From Exiguobacterium aurantiacum (GTDB taxonomy: Bacteria > Bacillota > Bacilli > Exiguobacteriales > Exiguobacteriaceae), in assembly GCF_001766415.1 (NCBI RefSeq), contig NZ_MKXO01000001.1, positions 310,001 through 374,000 on the forward strand: a DNA stretch of 64,000 nucleotides. The letters run 5' to 3'. This document shows positions 42,898 to 50,732 of the stretch, in pieces. Every line of letters starts with the position of its first letter. Positions within the stretch are counted from its first letter, which is position 1. Both the position numbers and the translations under genes were made by a program. The notes beneath the pieces are model-generated. The model worked only from the letters and a program-made list of their open reading frames with translations. It did no database searches and was not told the origin of the DNA.

Positions 42898-44391
42898 TTA
42901 ATGGATACCGCGCATGTACTTTTTGATGACCGGGGCCAGCGCGAACAAGATCATGCTGAGCACGATCGCTACTCCGCCGATGATCCCGAAGTAGAGCATC
43001 TCGTTCTCTGGCGAGTAGAACCGGACGAGCTGGGCGTTGATCCCTTGTGCCGCCGCGTTCGACAAGAACCAAAGCGACATCGTCTGGGCCGAGAAGGCGG
43101 CCGGGGCGAGTTTCGTCGTCGCCGACAGACCGACCGGAGACAGACTGAGCTCACCGAGGACGATGATGAAGTAACTGAGGACGAGCCAGAGCGGATTGAC
43201 GAGCGTGTCCGGTCCACCGAAGTAGGCCGGCAGCAAGATCACGAGGAAGCTCAAACCGGCGAACAAGATTCCGAAAGCGAACTTCGTCGGGATGCTCGGC
43301 TCACGATCACCGAGCCGCACCCATAACCAGGCGAACACAGGGGCGAGCAGGATGATGAACAACGGATTCAGTGATTGGAACCAGGCCGGCGACAGCGTGA
43401 ACCCTAAAAATTCAAGATCGGTCCGCTTATCGGCATAGCTTGCCAAAATCGTCGCGCCCTGTTCTTGAATCGCCCAGAACATGACCGAGGCGATGAAGAG
43501 CGGGATGTAGGCGATGATGCGTGACCGCTCGACTTCTGTCGTTTTCGGGCTCCGGTACATGACGATGAAGTAGATCGTCGGGATAACGATCCCGAACACA
43601 CCGACGAGTCCGATGAACGTGTTGATCGTGAACAAGCCTTGTGGGATCAGGATGGCCAGTAATCCTCCGATGAGGATGACGGCCAATGTCGTGTACTTGA
43701 TCGCATTCTTCTTTTCAGACGCCGTCAACGGGTTCGGCACGTAAGACCCGGCGAGGCCGAGGTTGCCTTTTTTCGTGAGGACGAAGACGACGAGACCGAT
43801 GAACATCCCGACCGCGGCGAGAGCGAAGCCCCAATGGAAGCCGTAGCTCTTTTGGACGCCGCCGACGATCAACGGCGAGATGAAGGCCCCGAGGTTGATC
43901 CCCATGTAGAAGATACTGAACCCGGCGTCACGGCGACGGTCCGTCTCGTGGTACAGGTCACCGACGATACTCGACACGTTCGGTTTCAAAAGACCCGTAC
44001 CGATGACGATGAGGCCCATCGAGATGAACAAGAACGTGAGGCTGCCCGGGATCGACAAGACGATATGACCGAGCATGATGAACACACCACCGAAAAATAC
44101 GGCCCGGGACGTCCCGAAGACGCGGTCGGCGAGCCATCCCCCGATGACTCCTGACATGTAGACGAGCGCGCCGTACACGGACATGATCGACAGGGCGACG
44201 TTCTGGTCGAGCCCGAGCCCGCCTTCCGATACCTCGTAATACATGTAGAAGACGAGGATGGCCCGCATCCCGTAATACGAGAAACGTTCCCAAAATTCAG
44301 TGAAGAACAACGTGAACAAGCCTTTCGGCTGTCCGAAAAATCCTTTTTGTGGCACACTGTCCACAATTTTCTGTTTATCGATCCTTTCCAT
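42898..44391 (-). CDS. POT/PTR family proton-coupled peptide transporter
   Basis: A 497-residue major-facilitator-type di-/tripeptide importer with about 14 membrane segments. Family signatures are FFTEFWERFSYYGMRAILVF (the ExxERF/Y proton-coupling motif in TM1), KPNVSSIVGDLY, DAGFSIFYMGINLGAFISPL and FWAIQEQGATIL. It belongs with Lactococcus DtpT. CAAGGAGGG precedes the ATG. It stands alone behind its own promoter. Confidence 0.93.
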   Translation of the reverse strand: MERIDKQKIVDSVPQKGFFGQPKGLFTLFFTEFWERFSYYGMRAILVFYMYYEVSEGGLGLDQNVALSIMSVYGALVYMSGVIGGWLADRVFGTSRAVFFGGVFIMLGHIVLSIPGSLTFLFISMGLIVIGTGLLKPNVSSIVGDLYHETDRRRDAGFSIFYMGINLGAFISPLIVGGVQKSYGFHWGFALAAVGMFIGLVVFVLTKKGNLGLAGSYVPNPLTASEKKNAIKYTTLAVILIGGLLAILIPQGLFTINTFIGLVGVFGIVIPTIYFIVMYRSPKTTEVERSRIIAYIPLFIASVMFWAIQEQGATILASYADKRTDLEFLGFTLSPAWFQSLNPLFIILLAPVFAWLWVRLGDREPSIPTKFAFGILFAGLSFLVILLPAYFGGPDTLVNPLWLVLSYFIIVLGELSLSPVGLSATTKLAPAAFSAQTMSLWFLSNAAAQGINAQLVRFYSPENEMLYFGIIGGVAIVLSMILFALAPVIKKYMRGIH

Positions 44392-44415
44392 GAAAGATCC
44401 CTCCTTGACCGTATT

Positions 44416-44444
44416 ATCATAAGAAGAATCATTATGTTTGTAAA
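44416..44444 (-). promoter_or_regulatory. SigA-type promoter of the POT transporter gene
   Basis: The minus strand has TTTACA (44444-44439), a 17-base spacer and TATGAT (44421-44416). Confidence 0.65.
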
Positions 44445-44490
44445 GGAAAAATGAAAGTGAAGTTCAAATTTTAACAGGTTTGAAACGAAA

Positions 44491-44525
44491 TTAAAATCCA
44501 CCTAAACCAAGTTGTTTAGGTGGAT
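44491..44525 (-). terminator. Terminator of the MFS exporter gene
   Basis: ATCCACCTAAAC / GTTTAGGTGGAT stem, followed on the minus strand by TTTTAATTT. Confidence 0.82.
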
Positions 44526-44532
44526 TGATGAA

Positions 44533-45777
44533 CTAAGCGGTCTTTTGTTTGGCTTCTTCCGCGCTGACGTATCTCCCGAGACGCCAATAGATGAGACCCG
44601 ACAGACAACTCGCCGCCCCGACGAGGATGAGGGCGATGTGACCGGCGCGTTGGTCGAGGAACAGGCTGGCCATGAGCGGCGCGGTCACACCACCGATCAA
44701 CCATTGGATGCTGGCGGCCCCGTTATAGGCACCGCGCATGTTTTCGGGGGCGATCATGGCGATGAACGTCTGTTGGACGGGCGACATGATCATCTCGCCG
44801 AGCGTATAGAACGCGTATACGGCGAGCAGGATACCGACGAGGACGAGGTACGGGGTGCCGAGCGTATAGAGGAGCCGCGGCACGATCGCGATCAACATCA
44901 TCCCGATCCCGAAAATCGTCGCTCCGGCCAGCATGACGTTGCCGAACGGTTTGCGCCCGAGTTTTGAGGCGATCGGGAATTGGAACAAGACGACCATGAT
45001 GCCGTTCAAGGCGAGCAGATAGGCGAACGGGTTCTCGCGGTCGGTGAACGACGGCATCGACTCTTTCAAGAACAGCGGCAACATGCTCTCGATCAGCGAG
45101 AAGCCCATCGAGATGAAGACGCCGGCGAAGATGAAGACGAGAAAGACTTTGTCGTTGTAAAAGACGCGCAAGACGTCACGGTTCGACGGTGTCTCCGCTC
45201 CGGTCGTCTCAGGAAGCGACTCCCGGATGAAACGTCCGAGAACGAGCGCATACAGGGCGAAGACGAACGCTGCCGTGAAGAAGATGTACTGTCGGTCGAT
45301 GAACAAGACGGCACTCCCGAGAAGGGGACCGAACGCCGCCCCGATATTATGCCCCATCCGTAAGAGACCGAACGCCTCGTTCATCTGTTCCGGCTCGGTC
45401 ACGTCGGCGACCATCGCGCTCGCTGCCGGGTGGAACAGCGAGTTCGTCAAGCCGAGCATGGCGTTCAAGAGCAGGAGCGGCCAAAACGTTTCCGCGAAAG
45501 CGAAACCGATGAGGGCGACCGCATCACCGAGGATGGCGGTCATCATGACCGGTTTTCGGCCGTACAGGTCGGCGAGACGTCCGCCGACGACCGAGCCGAT
45601 GAGCGCCATGATCGGCCCGGTCGCCAAGATGACGCCGACTTGGACGTAGCTGTCGAGCTTGTCGCTGTAATAGAGGACGAGGAAGGGGGCGATCATGAAC
45701 ATCATGACACCGGTGATCGTCTCGCCGAGGAAGCGAATCCAAATGTTACGGTCGAGCCGTTTGAGTGATTGAATCAT
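44533..45777 (-). CDS. MFS transporter, probable drug exporter
   Basis: A 414-residue 12-helix major facilitator (GETITGVMMFMIAPFLVLYY; loop 2-3 motif GGRLADLYGRKPVMMT; GHNIGAAFGPLLGSAV as motif C-like antiporter sequence). This suggests a drug:proton antiporter of the MdtG/YttB kind. The ATG at 45777 is preferred over an in-frame GTG at 45786, because AGGTG lies at proper spacing. The gene is preceded by a leader peptide, alternative hairpins and a terminator, the layout of a ribosome-mediated attenuator. This strengthens the case for an antibiotic-related role. Confidence 0.85.
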   Translation of the reverse strand: MIQSLKRLDRNIWIRFLGETITGVMMFMIAPFLVLYYSDKLDSYVQVGVILATGPIMALIGSVVGGRLADLYGRKPVMMTAILGDAVALIGFAFAETFWPLLLLNAMLGLTNSLFHPAASAMVADVTEPEQMNEAFGLLRMGHNIGAAFGPLLGSAVLFIDRQYIFFTAAFVFALYALVLGRFIRESLPETTGAETPSNRDVLRVFYNDKVFLVFIFAGVFISMGFSLIESMLPLFLKESMPSFTDRENPFAYLLALNGIMVVLFQFPIASKLGRKPFGNVMLAGATIFGIGMMLIAIVPRLLYTLGTPYLVLVGILLAVYAFYTLGEMIMSPVQQTFIAMIAPENMRGAYNGAASIQWLIGGVTAPLMASLFLDQRAGHIALILVGAASCLSGLIYWRLGRYVSAEEAKQKTA

Positions 45778-45800
45778 GCGTTTCACCTGCTTCTACAAAG

Positions 45801-45838
45801 TAAAAGGGACGAAGGATGCACGGAGGCATACTCGTCCC
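45801..45838 (-). terminator. Attenuator terminator in the MFS leader
   Basis: The minus strand has GGGACGA (45838-45832) pairing with TCGTCCC (45812-45806), with an inner ATGC/GCAT pairing, then TTTTACTTT. It lies between the leader peptide and the exporter. Confidence 0.75.
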
Positions 45839-45852
45839 TACTTGCTTATGCA

Positions 45853-45870
45853 CGCCTCGGAAGACAGGCG
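45853..45870 (-). promoter_or_regulatory. Leader hairpin competing with an antiterminator
   Basis: On the minus strand, CGCCT (45870-45866) pairs with AGGCG (45857-45853). The same GAGGC segment (45858-45854) can instead pair with GCCTC (45827-45823), inside the terminator region, to form an antiterminator. The CGCCT arm starts 13 bases after the leader stop codon, within reach of a ribosome stalled at the end of the leader. Confidence 0.55.
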
Positions 45871-45882
45871 GGTGACTTCAGT

Positions 45883-45951
45883 TCATGAAACGGAAGACCC
45901 CGACCTGTCAGTATGAAATTGGATACGATGTGGCTGCGTCATGACTGACAT
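45883..45951 (-). CDS. Leader peptide of the MFS exporter
   Basis: A 22-codon ORF (starts MSVMTQPHRIQF, ends SGSSVS) behind a near-ideal ribosome binding site, GAAAGGAGG, 7 bases from its ATG. It lies about 30 bases after a predicted transcription start and just upstream of alternative hairpins and a terminator. Its likely job is to sense ribosome stalling, not to act as a protein. Nothing else in this roughly 250-base gap codes. Confidence 0.65.
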   Translation of the reverse strand: MSVMTQPHRIQFHTDRSGSSVS

Positions 45952-45989
45952 GGCGGGTCCTCCTTTCTGAAAGTTTACTCTTCGTTTCA

Positions 45990-46019
45990 ACTGTATGACA
46001 GATTCTTGAAATGTGTCAA
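45990..46019 (-). promoter_or_regulatory. Promoter of the MFS leader
   Basis: The minus strand has TTGACA (46019-46014), an 18-base spacer and TACAGT (45995-45990), just downstream of the AI-2E permease stop codon. Confidence 0.55.
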
Positions 46020-46035
46020 CAGATTTTGACTTGCG

Positions 46036-47136
46036 TCATAACAGTTCATTTAAGTTCTTGCGGGTGAGCCGATAATCGATCAACCGGGACAAGACGACTT
46101 GAATCATCGCGGTCACGGGTACGCTGATAAACATCCCGACGAGGCCGAACAGGCTCCCCCCGATGATGATCGATGTGATGACCCAGAACGGAGTGATCCC
46201 GACGCTGTCGCCGAGAATTTTCGGGCCGAGCCAAAGTCCGTCGAACTGTTGCAGCAAGAAGATGAACAACAAGACGAGCAGGGCCGTGAACGGGTCGTAG
46301 AAGTAGGTGATGATGAACGCCGGGATCATCCCTAAGAGCGGCCCGACGTATGGGATGAAGTTCAGCACCCCGATGATGACACCGAGCAAGAGCGCGTACG
46401 GCGCGCCGATGATCAAGAGCCCGATGACGGCCATCACGCCGATGATGAGACAGTCGAGCGACTTTCCGATGATGTAGCGTTTAAAGATATAGTCCATCTC
46501 TTGGAAGATGTCAATCGTCGTCTTCGCCGAAGCGACCGGGAACATCGCATACAGCAGACGTTTGAACATCCGGGCGAACACTTCCTTGTCTTTCAACAAG
46601 TAGATCGAGATGACGATCCCGATCAACAAGTTGATCAACGTCATCGTGAAGCTCGACACGTAACCGACCGAAGACACGACGGCCGTCTCGACCCATCCGG
46701 AATACCGCTCCTCGAACCGGTTCAAGTCGATGGCTTGGGCGATCGTCTCGTTGTATTCTCGCAAATACGTGTTGAATTGACCGAGGAAGCTATCGATTTG
46801 GCGAATATAAAACGGGAGCTCCTCGATGAGAGACGCGACACTCGAATAGATGCGAGGGAACAGCGTCACCGCTGACACGACAAGGATCCCGATGAACGTG
46901 ACGTAGACGATCAACAAGCCTTGGTAGCGCTTCAAGTGGAACCGTTCTTCTATGTAGGACAGGACGGTGTTGAGGAGCAGCGCGATGGCGATTCCCATGA
47001 TGATCGGCGTCAACAGCTGAAACGCATACTGCAGGACCCGAGAGATCGTGTCCGGCTCACTGATGACTTTCCATAGGACGAGCAGAATCAGCCCGATCAC
47101 GCTTAACTTCCATATCAATTGACGGTTTAGTTCCAA
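46036..47136 (-). CDS. AI-2E family (PerM/YdbI-like) permease
   Basis: A 366-residue protein with seven to eight membrane segments. TM1-3 are at the N-terminus (VIGLILLVLWKVIS; LLTPIIMGIAIALLLNTVL). A periplasmic-type helical region, IDSFLGQFNTYLREYNETIA, follows. The C-terminal block has NFIPYVGPLLGMIPAFIITY, QQFDGLWLGPKILGDSVGI and VGMFISVPVTAM, typical of the family. Members are proposed to export small molecules or act as Na+/H+ antiporters; the cargo is unknown. The TTG start at 47136 is behind AGGGGAT. Confidence 0.9.
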   Translation of the reverse strand: MELNRQLIWKLSVIGLILLVLWKVISEPDTISRVLQYAFQLLTPIIMGIAIALLLNTVLSYIEERFHLKRYQGLLIVYVTFIGILVVSAVTLFPRIYSSVASLIEELPFYIRQIDSFLGQFNTYLREYNETIAQAIDLNRFEERYSGWVETAVVSSVGYVSSFTMTLINLLIGIVISIYLLKDKEVFARMFKRLLYAMFPVASAKTTIDIFQEMDYIFKRYIIGKSLDCLIIGVMAVIGLLIIGAPYALLLGVIIGVLNFIPYVGPLLGMIPAFIITYFYDPFTALLVLLFIFLLQQFDGLWLGPKILGDSVGITPFWVITSIIIGGSLFGLVGMFISVPVTAMIQVVLSRLIDYRLTRKNLNELL

Positions 47137-47242
47137 TGGTCTATCCCCTCATGCTGTAAATTTTGCAGAATAACGTTCACCTTTTACTATGAACGTTTTT
47201 TTACCGGGATTCAATAGCGGTAAGGAATTTTTGAAATAAGGA

Positions 47243-47271
47243 TTGACAAGGTTGGTAACGTTTGGTTTACT
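47243..47271 (+). promoter_or_regulatory. Promoter of the mtnE riboswitch unit
   Basis: TTGACA (47243-47248), a 17-base spacer and TTTACT (47266-47271), about 40 bases before the SAM aptamer. Confidence 0.6.
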
Positions 47272-47311
47272 AAATGACATATTACAGAAATTATCAATTG
47301 CATATAAAAAC

Positions 47312-47416
47312 ACTTTCTATCAAGAGAAGCGGAGGGACTGGCCCGATGAAGCTTCAGCAACAGATTGTTTCAATACTGTGCTAATTCCAGCAAGGTGACC
47401 TTGAGAGATGGAAAGG
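47312..47416 (+). promoter_or_regulatory. SAM-I (S-box) riboswitch upstream of mtnE
   Basis: Contains TATCAAGAGAAG, GGAGGGACTGGCCCGATGAA, CAGCAACAG, GTGCTAATTCCAGCA and GAGAGATGGAAAG. P1 pairs CTTTC near 47313 with GAAAG near 47411. A terminator follows before the mtnE ribosome binding site. Confidence 0.95.
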
Positions 47417-47443
47417 TGGTTGTTTGAATACGTCCGTATCTCG

Positions 47444-47476
47444 ACACCCCTTTCCTCGGAAAGGGGTGTTTTTGCA
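47444..47476 (+). terminator. Attenuator terminator of the mtnE S-box
   Basis: ACACCCCTTTCC / GGAAAGGGGTGT stem followed by five T residues. Confidence 0.9.
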
Positions 47477-47490
47477 TAGGAGGACTATTC

Positions 47491-48666
47491 ATGACAGACA
47501 GACGCTCGAAGTTACTTAAAACGTTACCCCCCCAGCATTTCGTCGGACTCGCCGCTGAAGTCGCCGCACTCGAGCGTTCAGGCCGCGACGTCATCCGGCT
47601 CGGCCAAGGGACGCCCGACTTGCCGACACCGGCCCCGATCTGCGAGGCGTTGCAGACGGCCCTGCTCGACCCGGCGACACACCAATACGGCCCGTTCCGG
47701 GGACAGACGCGCCTGAAGCAAGCGGTCGCGACGTTCTACCAGACCGAATACGGCGTCGCGCTCGATGCCGAGACCGAAGTGGCCATCTTGATCGGCAGCA
47801 AGTCGGGACTCATCACGCTCCCGCAATGTGTTCTCGAGCCAGGTGACGGCATGTTGCTCCCGAACCCGGGCTACCCGGACTACATCTCGGGGGCGCGTCT
47901 CGCCGGTGCGGTCGTCCACGACCTCGTCCTCCGGGAAGAGAACGGCTATCTTCCTGATTACGAGACGCTCGATCCGCAGGGAGCGCGACTCATGTATTTG
48001 AACTACCCGAGCAATCCGACCGGTGCCGTCGCGTCGCCCGCGTTCTTTGACGACACGGTCCGTTTCGCGAATGCGCATGACCTCATGGTCGTCCACGACT
48101 TCGCTTACGGCAGCATCGGTTTCGACGGTCACGTCCCGCCGAGCTTCCTGCAGGCACCGGGAGCGAAAGACATCGGCATCGAGGTGTATACGATGTCGAA
48201 GGCGTTCAACATGTCCGGCTGGCGGGTCGCTTTCGCCGTCGGCAACCGCGACATCATCGAGGCGATCAACACGTATCAGGACCACGTCCATGTGAGCGTG
48301 TTCTCGGCCATCCAAGAGGCGGCCATCGCCGCGCTCGAGTCACCGCGTTCGCTCCGGGACGACTTGTCACGGTTGTATGAGGCCCGCCGCGACCGGCTCG
48401 TCGACGGGTTACGTCAGGCCGGATGGGACATCACGGCCCCGAGCGGCTCGTTCTTCGTCTGGGCGAAAGTGCCGGACGGGGACGCCAAATCGTTCTCGCA
48501 TAAGCTGCTCCACGAGGCAGGGGTCGCCGTGACGCCGGGCTATTTCTTCGGCTCAGAAGGCGAGCGGTACGTCCGGTTCGGGCTCGTCTCCGCCGAGCCG
48601 AAGATCGACGAGGCCGTCGAGCGGATCGAGAAACTGTTCGCGACGTATGAAGAGGTCCGGGCATGA
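47491..48666 (+). CDS. mtnE: Aminotransferase MtnE (methionine salvage)
   Basis: A 391-residue class I PLP aminotransferase that converts 4-methylthio-2-oxobutyrate to methionine, the last step of methionine salvage. LGQGTPDLPTP, HQYGPFRGQTRLKQA, LPNPGYPDY, YLNYPSNPTGA and the PLP-lysine motif MSKAFNMSGWR align by eye with B. subtilis MtnE along the whole length. The S-box in front fits. AGGAGG precedes the ATG. The next gene starts inside its stop codon (ATGA). Confidence 0.88.
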   Translation: MTDRRSKLLKTLPPQHFVGLAAEVAALERSGRDVIRLGQGTPDLPTPAPICEALQTALLDPATHQYGPFRGQTRLKQAVATFYQTEYGVALDAETEVAILIGSKSGLITLPQCVLEPGDGMLLPNPGYPDYISGARLAGAVVHDLVLREENGYLPDYETLDPQGARLMYLNYPSNPTGAVASPAFFDDTVRFANAHDLMVVHDFAYGSIGFDGHVPPSFLQAPGAKDIGIEVYTMSKAFNMSGWRVAFAVGNRDIIEAINTYQDHVHVSVFSAIQEAAIAALESPRSLRDDLSRLYEARRDRLVDGLRQAGWDITAPSGSFFVWAKVPDGDAKSFSHKLLHEAGVAVTPGYFFGSEGERYVRFGLVSAEPKIDEAVERIEKLFATYEEVRA

Positions 48667-49679
48667 TCCGCCAAGCCGTGCTCGAGTACGACCATGCGGA
48701 TGACGCGCTCGAGCGGCTCGATGAATTGATCGCTGGCCGTCGTGCTCACGTGCTGCGCGGGCAGAACGGTTTTGACGTCGTCAAGCGCGTCCTGCCAGCG
48801 ATCACTGCCTATCCGACATCGCTGTTCCGTGGCGAATGCACGGACGCCGAGGTCGAACGGCTCCGTTTGAAAAATGTGGACGTCCTCATTGCCGTCGGTG
48901 GGGGCAAGCTCGTCGACACGGCGAAACTCGTCGCTTACCGGCAAGGTGTCCCGCTGATCGTCATCCCGACGCTCGCCTCGAATTGTGCCGCCTTCACGCC
49001 GCTCAGCGTCATCTATGACGAGCAGGGTGCCTATGACCGCTACGACGTGTTCCGCGTCGTCATCGAGCGGGTCATCGTCGACGCAAGGGTCGTGACCGAC
49101 TCGCCGTACGACTACTTCCGGGCCGGCGTCATCGACACGGTCGCCAAGTTTTACGAGGCCCGCTATTTGAGCGGCGACAGTTCGCCTGACGCCGGCGTCA
49201 ACACCGGTCTCGCCTTGGCCGAGCAATGCGGCCGGCTCGTCGAACTCGACTTGAGTGAGTCCAGTTTCACCGCGTATGGGCCAGAGACCCGGTTCGCGGT
49301 CGATCACATCCTCGCCGTCGGCGGTGCCGTCGGTGGTTTCGGGGACGCCGGGACACGCGTTGCCGTCGCCCACGCCGTTCACAACGCGCTCAGCCGCTTC
49401 GAGTCGACCCATCCGTTCTTACATGGTGACAAGGTCGGCTTCGGCCTCCTTGTCCAAGAACGGTTGCGTGGCTCGTCTGACGCCCCGTATTTAGAGGCGT
49501 GGCTCGCCAGGATCGGCGCGCCGACGTCACTTGAGACGCTCGGACTCGTGCCGGCCGACATCTCGCAACTGGTCGACGCGGTCCGGGTCGAGACCGAGTT
49601 GCAACGCTCACCCGTCCCGCTCGATATTGACTATTTGAAAATAATTTTTGAAAATTTAGTATTTTCTGTTTACAAATAA
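48663..49679 (+). CDS. GldA-like (iron-containing alcohol dehydrogenase fold) NAD-dependent dehydrogenase
   Basis: A 338-residue protein of the glycerol dehydrogenase/3-dehydroquinate synthase-like fold. The nucleotide site is VDVLIAVGGGKLVDTAKLVA; IVIPTLASNCAAFTPLSVIY and FFLHGD-like elements (THPFLHGDKVGFG, AVAHAVHNAL) supply metal ligands such as His and Asp. It is translationally coupled to mtnE and therefore under the same SAM riboswitch. A role near methionine or methylthio-keto-acid metabolism is inferred from context only. Its AT-rich 3' end contains the -35 of the next riboswitch promoter. Confidence 0.8.
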   Translation: MIRQAVLEYDHADDALERLDELIAGRRAHVLRGQNGFDVVKRVLPAITAYPTSLFRGECTDAEVERLRLKNVDVLIAVGGGKLVDTAKLVAYRQGVPLIVIPTLASNCAAFTPLSVIYDEQGAYDRYDVFRVVIERVIVDARVVTDSPYDYFRAGVIDTVAKFYEARYLSGDSSPDAGVNTGLALAEQCGRLVELDLSESSFTAYGPETRFAVDHILAVGGAVGGFGDAGTRVAVAHAVHNALSRFESTHPFLHGDKVGFGLLVQERLRGSSDAPYLEAWLARIGAPTSLETLGLVPADISQLVDAVRVETELQRSPVPLDIDYLKIIFENLVFSVYK

Positions 49680-49697
49680 AAGAATTAAAAGTAAGAT
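49669..49697 (+). promoter_or_regulatory. Promoter of the metQNI riboswitch unit
   Basis: TTTACA (49669-49674), a 17-base spacer and TAAGAT (49692-49697). The -35 overlaps the last codons of the dehydrogenase gene. Confidence 0.5.
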
Positions 49698-49718
49698 GAT
49701 AACAATTAAATAAGACCG

Positions 49719-49824
49719 ATAGCTTATCAAGAGTGGTGGAGGGACTGGCCCTATGAAACCCGGCAACCAGATCGTAATGATCATGGTGCTAATTCCAACA
49801 GACGAAACGTCTGGGAGATGAGCG
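49719..49824 (+). promoter_or_regulatory. SAM-I (S-box) riboswitch upstream of metQNI
   Basis: Nearly consensus: CTTATCAAGAGTGGTGGAGG, GACTGGCCCTATGAAACCCG, GCAACC, ATGGTGCTAATTCCAACAG and GGGAGATGAGC. P1 pairs GCTTATC with GATGAGC (one G-T pair). A terminator precedes metQ. Confidence 0.97.
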
Positions 49825-49849
49825 TGTCCGACTGTCTTTGACTTGTCGT

Positions 49850-49885
49850 GCCCGCCACTCTTTATGAGTAGCGGGCTTTTATTTT
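49850..49885 (+). terminator. Attenuator terminator of the metQNI S-box
   Basis: GCCCGC..ACTC / GAGT.GCGGGC stem, followed by TTTTATTTT. Confidence 0.88.
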
Positions 49886-49901
49886 GGAGGAGGAATCATT
49901 C

Positions 49902-50723
49902 ATGAACATCAAACAGAAAACAGTACTCGCAGGAACATCTCTACTCGCGGCCATCGCCTTGTCGGCGTGCGGCCAATCGGACGCGAGCGAATCGCTCAGC
50001 ACAGAAGCCCTCACGATCGGCGTGACAGGCGGACCGCACCAGCAGATCGCCGAGAAAGTAAAAGAACTCGCGGCCGAGGATGGCCTCGAGCTCGACATCA
50101 AGGTGTTCAACGACTACAACACGCCGAACACCGCACTCGACGAAGGCAGTCTCGACGTGAACAGTTACCAGACGCTGTCGTTCCTCGAGCTGCAGAAGGC
50201 GGACAAAGGCTATAAGATCGACGACGTGTTCAAGACGGTCGCTTTCCCGATGGGGCTCTATTCGGACAAGCTGACGAACATCAAGGAGTTGAAGGAGGGC
50301 GATAAAGTCGCCGTCCCGAACGACCCGGCGAACGAACTTCGGGCGCTGCGCCTGTATGAGACGGCCGGACTCATCACCTTGAAAGAAGGATTGACGGACA
50401 AGGCGACGAAACGTGACATCGCCGAGAACCCGCTCAACCTCGAATTCATCGAGCTCGAGGCGTCACAGCTCCCGACCCAGCTCCCGGAAGTCGCGCTCGC
50501 GGCCATCAACACGAACTTCGCGATGGGTGCCGGCCTATCGATCAATGAGGACGCCTTGTTCCATGAAGACACGGTCGACAACCCGTACCCGAACTACGTC
50601 GTCGTCCGTACCGACAACAAAGACGATGAAGTCGTCGAGACACTCAAATCTTACTACCACTCGGACGAGGTCCGGACGTTCATCGAAGAGACGTTCGACG
50701 GCTCGATCGTCCCGGCGTTTTAA
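49902..50723 (+). CDS. metQ: Methionine-binding lipoprotein MetQ
   Basis: A 273-residue NlpA-family substrate-binding lipoprotein. The lipobox is ALSA-C23. LTIGVTGGPHQQIAEKVKEL, VFNDYNTPNTALDEGSLDVN and VAVPNDPANELRALRLYE are MetQ signatures. It captures D/L-methionine outside the membrane and feeds MetNI. AGGAGGAGG precedes the ATG. It is the first gene of the metQ-metN-metI operon behind an S-box; the more common order in Bacillus is metN-metP-metQ. Confidence 0.94.
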   Translation: MNIKQKTVLAGTSLLAAIALSACGQSDASESLSTEALTIGVTGGPHQQIAEKVKELAAEDGLELDIKVFNDYNTPNTALDEGSLDVNSYQTLSFLELQKADKGYKIDDVFKTVAFPMGLYSDKLTNIKELKEGDKVAVPNDPANELRALRLYETAGLITLKEGLTDKATKRDIAENPLNLEFIELEASQLPTQLPEVALAAINTNFAMGAGLSINEDALFHEDTVDNPYPNYVVVRTDNKDDEVVETLKSYYHSDEVRTFIEETFDGSIVPAF

Positions 50724-50732
50724 GGAGGCACT

